Below are positions 63,936 through 64,000 of a stretch of 64,000 nucleotides of DNA, piece after piece. A program made the translations under genes and the position numbers. The stretch spans positions 103,303,906 through 103,367,905 of the forward strand of contig OY804577.1 in NCBI GenBank assembly GCA_963680875.1. The letters run 5' to 3'. Origin of the DNA: Bathymodiolus brooksi (lineage: Eukaryota; Mollusca; Bivalvia; Mytilida; Modiolidae). Positions within the stretch are counted from its first letter, which is position 1. Every line of letters starts with the position of its first letter. The notes beneath the pieces were generated by a model. It searched no databases and was not told where the DNA came from. It was given only the letters and a program-made list of their open reading frames with translations.

Positions 63936-64000
63936 AAATGTTTTCAAAAGGTATTAAATAGAAATTGTACTTAGGTTGTATATATATTTCATGTAATTCT
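63936..64000 (+). other. Start of LINE 3' UTR, window edge
   Basis: A short AT-rich stretch following the LINE stop. The 3' end of the element is beyond the window. Confidence 0.4.

Overview
This is a eukaryotic, AT-rich, repeat-saturated window, most likely from a bivalve mollusc. Several dispersed repeats, including the family at 50315, 56465 and 57535, look like ones I remember from mussels, but that is recall and not a search. There are no operons, rRNA genes or CRISPR arrays.

The one clear host gene is on the minus strand. Eleven exons between 60161 and 20707 splice in perfect phase into the C-terminal 590 residues of a TRPM-family cation channel: the pre-S1 helices, S1-S6 with a YGE-type pore, the TRP helix and a short tail. 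The N-terminal half lies beyond 64000. A second, plus-strand TRPM terminal exon sits at 122-195. Its coding sequence and 3' flank match the minus-strand gene's last exon, so the first ~21 kb is an old inverted (tail-to-tail) gene duplication whose arms are still recognisable at several anchors.

The centre of that duplication (about 5.3-15.6 kb) is full of nested mobile DNA. It holds a Transib-like TIR element carrying a SINE that itself carries a hairpin-ended element. It holds a 30-bp minisatellite and a large 'CCATGGTATATTGAACCCCCT'-like satellite array. It also holds two elements with long terminal inverted repeats and exact 9-bp target duplications (Mutator-like), each carrying a fragment of a helicase-like gene around Walker A (Pack-MULE-like).

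The TRPM introns hold the rest. These are a 25-bp satellite (21.3-23.5 kb), a reverse transcriptase relic whose own coding segment became a minisatellite (24.6-26.3 kb), a hairpin-ended element (26.8-28.1 kb), SINEs, a 5.6-kb satellite of 38-50-bp units born from a dispersed transposon (30.3-35.9 kb), a CR1/L2-like LINE (36.5-40.2 kb) and a 13.5-kb CACTA-type element (40210-53735). All of the last three plus the inverted-arm arrays sit in one 24.5-kb intron between the S2 and S3 exons. At the right end is a 5'-truncated L1/Tx1-like LINE (61.4-63.9 kb).

Recurrent theme: several sequence-unrelated repeat families share one layout, namely a hairpin next to the 5' end, internal tandem units with GGCGGCCAT-type motifs, a GGACGGAC tract and a 3' terminal hairpin. 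They insert in A/T runs, as expected of Helentron-associated elements.
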